Below are positions 58,130 to 64,000 of a stretch of 64,000 nt of DNA, one piece after another. This DNA is from Linum tenue (taxonomy: Eukaryota; Streptophyta; Magnoliopsida; Malpighiales; Linaceae), in NCBI GenBank assembly GCA_946122785.1, contig CAMGYJ010000010.1, forward strand, positions 47,017,134 to 47,081,133, read 5' to 3'. How positions within the stretch are numbered: the first letter of the stretch is position 1; each line of letters starts with the position of its first letter. The position numbers and the translations under genes are program-made. The notes beneath the pieces are model-generated. The model ran no database searches. It worked only from the letters and a program-made list of their open reading frames with translations, and was not told where the DNA came from.

Positions 58130-60080
58130 AGAAGAAACAGAGAAGGCGACGGTCGGTTTAAAGAGTCAAAGGTCTGGTGATGTCAGCACTCAGCAGCTCT
58201 ATTTTTTGGGCCAGGGGAATTTTCACTTTTTTTCTCTTCTTTTTAAATCTCCCTTTTTTAGGTTCTGCGACGAATATTATTCTGTTGGTTAATTACTTTT
58301 TCAGTCCCTCGAAAATATTGTATAGCAATGGAAGTTCCGGAAAAAATGACATTCGTAGTAAGATGAATTCTCCAATTCAACTCGTCATCCTACTTGGAAA
58401 TCACTATAACGATCTAACCGTTTAACTCGGAATCGAAATTTGAATCGCACAATCATCCAACTCGATTGTCATATTACCAAATTACCAGCCTCGTAAAAGA
58501 TAAGCTTACACTGCTCTTGCCTTTCCAACATAGCAAGCGACGGAGAGAAGCTTCCGAAAATTTGCACATCCAAAACAGAACTGTCACATTGTCACACTAC
58601 TTGTTCGCTCTTATCTCCTCTGGTGAATACAAAGCCCTACCCTCCACAATTTCAAACTTGATGCGGTAGATTCGATTCTCTTCTGAGATTCTAAATGAAG
58701 AGGATCAACAAAAATAATTTTCAATGTACTAGAGAACGTGTAGTCGACTCAATATGACTCTCACATAGAGAAAATCGCTATCGGACGGGAAAGTATAAAT
58801 TGAGAGATGAAACCGTGGGGACACGATAAATATAGGGACTCGCTCTGTAATTATGTTGTTTGGTTTTTTTCTCTTTTCTGGTATTGTGGGGGTCACTAGT
58901 CAAAGAGAGGACCACTTTTTTATTAAGTTTGAGGGGGCATCTGCAGCTTTTTTATTTATTAATTTTTGGCGGGGGCGCGAGCGGCGAGCGTGGGTTGTGC
59001 GCCGCGAGTTTGTGGCCGTCGGATGAAGATAAAAGGCGGGAACGTGGAATGGGTTTGGACGGCTGAGATGAGGTGCACGGTGGGGCGAGCGTCCAATTGA
59101 AGAAGCGTATAATTCGGGAACGTGGTGGGCTGGACTGGTCGGGCCCATTTCGGTTTTGGGTCGAACAGGTTCGTCGGTCCCCCACGGTTGCATCATTTGT
59201 ACCGTTTGAGATGAAGACTCAACAAGGAAAAATAAAGTGCGTGTGGGTCGTGACTCGTGACCAGTTGGCCCGTGGCCAAAGGTTGGTATTTTTTGAGTAT
59301 TTTTCGTATTGCGAGAATGGATCGTTTAAACGACAATCATCGATTCATATTTGGATTCAATCATCTATACTTTGTTTTGATTAGACTCGAACCAAGGCAG
59401 TAGTACGCTTGAGCGGACATCCAATACCCGAACCGAGGCATAAAGCTTGATCGCTAGCCGAACCGGTCGAAGGCAGCTGTTCGGTCAGTCAAAATGTGCC
59501 AACCCTTCAGTCTCCATATATTATGTTGGGCGCCAGTCGACAGAAGAGGGTGGAGTTGGGTAGAAGAGCATATGAGTGAATGCATAAGAAGAAAAGACGG
59601 GTAGGAAACTAGTAATTGCTATATGACTCACACACATGTACAAAATACATGCATAATGATTATTAACTAACTAAGGGCCTTGATCAGTAATTAGGGGCAT
59701 TAATGTTGCTAATAACACTCCCTTTACTTTAACAAATCCCATCTTGGACAGAAATTGGTGAGGGGGAATTGAATTGCTATCTTTGTCGCCAGATTCGGTG
59801 TACACGATCCAATATTTTTTGGATACGTGTGTAAGATCTATAAAGGTGTGTCAATTATAATTATAGATCAAGGTTCTGTCAGAGTTTCATATTCAATGTT
59901 TATGTACGGATGAAATCTAAGTTTCTTATACAAACTTCGTCCGACACACCTACTAAATCCTTGTATCCAGTTCCTGGTTAGATTCATACTCGTCGATCGA
60001 GAGAGTAGGTTAGCGGACCCAGACATTAGTAGAATTTCAAGAATATAATTTTTTCTCTCTCGTTATCTTATGTCTCATAG
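58130..60080. other. intergenic, no gene recognised
   Basis: Upstream region of the U-box gene, then AT-rich sequence. Positions 58960-59200 are GC-richer, with no recognisable product on either strand. Confidence 0.4.
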
Positions 60081-60088
60081 ACAATAAT

Positions 60089-60969
60089 CAGGCCCGGCCA
60101 TGGGCCTGTGCTGGTAGGCCCGCCAGCACAGGGCCTCGGTGGAAGTATTTTCTAGGTTGTTAATAGGCCCACAAATAAGTAATGTATCTTGACTCTTGAG
60201 TCTTGACGTTAGAAAACAAAGTGAGCTGTTTGAACTAAATGATGAGCCTCTAATTAATTCATATTTTAAACGGGATTCAAGATAAATAATCTGTTTTCGC
60301 CCAAATTGCTTTGAAAACAAAATGACTCCCTTTAAATTAATTATGGACCTCTAATTAATCTATAGCTTAAACGGGCCTTCAGGTAAGATCATTCTTTAAA
60401 TTGCTTGGCAAACAAAGTTACTAGCACCAACTAAATGATGGGCCTACACTTAATCACTGAGAAAAGCTTTTCATGGGACATCAATGGTAAAAATGAATCT
60501 TTTTTATATCTTATGTAAACGGTAAGAAGGAATTATATCTGATAGGCAATTAGTATTATTCTTTGTTTTGTTGATTGCTTTAAACCTTCAAATTTTGATA
60601 TGGTGGATCAAATTAATTTTGATGATGATTTTGAAAGAAGCTTTTCAAAGTTGAAGTTGTTGAAGTCTTATTTGCGCTTTACAATGATAGAAGATAGACT
60701 TAACGAGTTAGCGATGTTCGCAATTGAGAATAACTTCTTGGATGATGCAAAGATGGAAGAGTTAATAGAGTATTTTATTTCAAATAATACTAGATGATTG
60801 TTACTTTTTTTTTAAAATGATAGATAATATTACTTATTTTGTAATAATTTTTTAAAATTATGTATTTTATTATTTATTTAATAATTTTTATTTTTAATAA
60901 ACTTATGAGAGAAAAAAGGCCACATTTTAATTTTCGAACAGGGCCTCCGAATATCATGGGCTGGCCCTG
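60089..60969 (+). mobile_element. hAT transposon relic, 881 bp
   Basis: Ends are CAGGCCCGGCCATGGGC and the reverse complement of ATGGGCTGGCCCTG. They are flanked by a perfect 8-bp duplication, ACAATAAT (60081-60088 and 60970-60977). CAGG-type ends and an 8-bp target duplication fit hAT. The inside carries only a short coding remnant (next entry), so the element is a deletion derivative moved by an enzyme supplied elsewhere. Confidence 0.9.
60600..60797 (+). pseudogene. hAT transposase C-terminal dimerisation fragment
   Basis: A 65-codon frame reads FSKLKLLKSYLRFTMIEDRL, then NELAMFAIENNF, ending MEELIEYFISNNTR. It resembles the last part of plant hAT transposases of the MYM/TTF-zinc-finger type, where a K-x-Y-L-R-S-T-M-x-x-x-R-L-N-x-L-A pattern ends the hAT dimerisation domain. 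The catalytic core is missing. It lies inside the TIR-bounded element and in its expected 3' position. Confidence 0.7.
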
Positions 60970-60977
60970 ACAATAAT

Positions 60978-63900
60978 AACTGGTTCTTTTAACTTTTTTA
61001 TTAGGGGTGATATAAATTTTGTTTTTATTGTTAGCTACTACTTGAAATATATATACCCGAGACTTTCAAATTGAAGATTAATAATAATAACACCGGATCA
61101 AACATTTTTTTTAATAGTTTTGAGAGACCCATTAATCATTATACGACTTGCTAGCTTTAACTTAAGTTCTTCGAGGTAGATGCCATGCCATTCTTGAGTA
61201 GAAAAGAAATACAAATTACAACGTGGAGATGATGAAAGAAACGATAAAAATAAAACGCCCTTCCATGTTGCATATGGGCCTCATATTTCAGTACAGGGCC
61301 CATTTTAGACATGGCCCAATATACATACAATTTGCCATATATATATTCGTATTAATCATGCATGGCTCCATCTTAAATTTTTAGTTTTACTGTTACATTT
61401 TTTCTTAGACCATCAACAACAATGAAATAGCATACCTATTTCATTTGTGGCCCCTACGGTCACATATACACTTTTTACAATTTCATTTTTTAACATTCAT
61501 TTCATCTATATCCATGGAATATATCTCCAATTTCATATGGTGGGCCCGATTCACATAAACAATATAACTAAATAATTATACACTCTAACAAATTGAAATG
61601 GGCCCACTTGCTACCCCACTTGCAATTTCATTTGCTCTTCCATCTAATGAAATATTTCATTATTGAAATAGGTTGCTACAACCATGAAATGGCAAATGAC
61701 ATTGTCATGTCACTTTGAAATGAAGAAGATACAGCCGATGCAGCTGCTCTGACAACGATACGATTCTGACAGTTTACCGTTGATTTAAATTTTAATCACA
61801 TAATATATTAGGCATGTCAAATCTGCAAGTCAATAAGGGGCCTATTTGTTTGAAAAGAGTGTAAGGGATGATATATCTTTCACAATAATTTTGAGGTATT
61901 AGAAATAACTAATTATTGGAGTTTAGTGTTAATTTGTACGTAGCATTTGATTAAGAGTATTCGTGTTTGGGTCCTGAAAACTCTTCATACTATTAGCATT
62001 AAGTAACTTAATGCAAGAGAATTGCATAAGAGTCATTTTTTACTTCTTCAAACAACTCAAATCATTGGTGCTAGGTGGTTATCCATAATAACTATTTAAT
62101 AAGGTAAGATACCATTTTTTTTAAGGAGATTTGAAACTACTTAAGGTATATACTTTTGATTCTTGAAGGACGTCGATATAAAATACTCTAATTGAAATAC
62201 AACCAACAACGAAGAGCGATGCCTAAAGAGTATGAAAAATAACGATAATCCACCGCTCAACGATGACCTTTCAGATTTAAATAATCAACGATAAAATTTG
62301 CCTCCCTACACACGGATCAATTTGAAGGAAGAGTGAAGAGGCGCCATAATTATTATATAATACTTAGAAATTAATTTTGCTATTTTTATCAAAAGGTAAT
62401 AATAATTGCATTTTGTGAGCATTGATTGGATGAATAAACAAATGATGAAAGCATGCAACAAAACAGCTAGATTTGCAAATTAGGCCCCTCCCTAAATAAC
62501 ACGTTCACTGTTTTTCATTCTCTTTGGGTAAAATGTTTTTTGGGGTAAATCATGATAACAAATGATGCCTACACCATTTTTTTCAAAGCTTTTACGCAAT
62601 TATTACCCGCACGAAGTAATATACGGTCTAGAAAAGAGTAATACTCAATGGCTTAATCCATGTATTTACACGTATACATGACTAAATCATGGCACCAAAA
62701 CCTAAAAATGAAAAGATAAAAATGATGACTGTAGAGGTAAAAAAAATCATGACTGTATTTTTTTTTTGTTGAGATGATTCCAATACATAATTGGGGAATT
62801 TCAATAATCTTTTGTAGTTTTATAATTTCGTTGACCAAATGCCTTTCTACCCATTTGACTTTGTCCTCTTGATCTCTAATGACTTCTACTAATATGTGTT
62901 TTTTTTATCTCTTTCATAAAATCGATACGATAATAATGACAGATGTTAATGATGTTTTAGTCTTTTTCTTTTAGATGCATTTCATTAAATGCACCATTAT
63001 CTCTCGTGGCCTATAAACCAAAACTCAACAAATCGAGCCCTAGCCATTGAAAACAATTATATACAGAGGAAATGTTATCCTATATTTGAACACCTCTCGA
63101 TCTCAAAACATGCTTTGTTCCGTCTTAAAGGGTGACTAATCCCTTAATTCGAGGGGTGTTTCCACTATCCGCAATTGTACTAATTCATCTTAATCCCCCC
63201 GAATCCTTCTAGACAAAATGATTAGGTCCTTGCTGACTATAGGGAGAGAATTCTTATTGAGAAATAAGTTGACTTTGATTTTTAATACTTTCCTCAAAGA
63301 CAAGGCTCATAAACTCTACAACCTTTCTAAAACAGATCGTTTATCTTCAACGTTGTCAGAATTTATCGTTTGTTCAAAAATCTTCCTCGTCATCTAGGTA
63401 AAACTTTCATTAATCAGTCACGAGTACTTCAAACAACTTTCTGTCGGATTTACTGACTCATCTAAGTAGAATAAATATTTGACCGTTTAGCTGTAGACTT
63501 TGTTGATTCTGATGGGAAAGAGCAGACTTTTGAAAACCCATGATTTTTTTTATACGAATGAAAATCCATGATGGGAAATTCTCTTTGTAGAAACGAAGTT
63601 CGTCCATTTTCTCGGCCGACTTATTGAGACAGAAAACAAACATTCAACGGTTTCACATAAAGGGAAAAAAAATACTTTGATCTAAAAGAAAGCTTATGAT
63701 TTAATTATTTCTCAGCTAGATAATTTCTCTAATAACATCTCCATAAGAGCAGTGTGATCTTTCCGTTACAACGTACGAATGTACGATAAAAGTATAACAT
63801 AAATTATAGCAATCAACATCCCGAAATTGTAAATCACATCCCATCTCGGAGTAAATGAAGTGTAGGAAACTACACATGGAAAACAAAAAAATATTTTTTT

Positions 63901-64000
63901 TTATATAAAATGTGTCTGTCATGCAAAATCTTCATTTACTACGTCATAAATGGTAGTATCTAAGTTTTAGAAACCTCATAAATCTTTCATTTACTATATG
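60978..64000. other. intergenic, no gene recognised
   Basis: AT-rich. Positions 61405-61745 repeat ATTTCAT/ATGAAAT and could be an old MITE (TAGCATACCTATTTCAT at the left, an inverted relative near 61665), without a clear target duplication. No protein-coding segment seen. Confidence 0.4.

Noticed and set aside
61405..61745. Possible Tourist/PIF-like MITE
   Set aside because: The ends are only loosely inverted and no 3-bp TTA/TAA duplication is seen on both sides, so it is not listed as an element.
1..64000. CRISPR arrays, bacterial operons, riboswitches
   Set aside because: No regularly spaced repeats or prokaryotic gene layout; the sequence is plant nuclear DNA.

Overview
The window looks like nuclear DNA of a eudicot plant. 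It has short-intron genes with GT-AG junctions, a CYP98A phenylpropanoid P450, a coiled-coil NBS-LRR gene, a DUF538 gene, plant Ty1/copia elements with PBSs of the tRNA-iMet type, and AT-rich intergenic DNA. I cannot name the species.

Left third (1-26,200): a decayed, repeatedly duplicated locus. At least five fragments of the last exon of a SABATH-type carboxyl methyltransferase gene (about 6469, 10455, 15957, 19917 and 25850) lie beside an unrecognised exon-like repeat. Beside them are one full-length NLR gene (20887-24690) and a stub of the tail of a second NLR copy (16005-16085). Transposons are nested in the copies: a 5.1-kb copia element (1135-6253) that carries a 199-bp hAT-like MITE; a second 5.2-kb copia element with identical LTRs (10642-15817) cut into a SABATH exon; a TIR element (8308-9011); a Helitron-like insertion ending at 18745; and a tRNA-derived SINE (about 24837-24961). 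Because the locus is duplicated, most insertions can be compared with an empty paralogous site inside the same window. A copy of the first exon of the neighbouring transporter gene is joined to one SABATH fragment (10240-10640).

Middle (27,800-47,100): ordinary genes, all on the plus strand. In order these are a seven-exon nucleotide-sugar/triose-phosphate-type transporter (27831-30455), an intronless OSTC-like oligosaccharyltransferase subunit (31160-31687), a six-coding-exon WD40 protein (38565-41285), a DUF538 secreted protein (42947-43468), and a three-exon CYP98A p-coumaroyl ester 3'-hydroxylase (45070-47102) with AC-type MYB sites upstream. An 88-bp MITE lies at 44001-44090.

Right third (47,100-64,000): gene-poor. 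It holds one intronless U-box/ARM E3 ligase on the minus strand (56726-58003) and an 881-bp hAT relic (60089-60969) that still encodes a transposase C-terminal dimerisation segment. The NLR and SABATH families both have defence links, but the SABATH copies here are broken, so a joint function is only an inference about the ancestral locus. Exon ends were read by eye from splice signals and reading-frame continuity.
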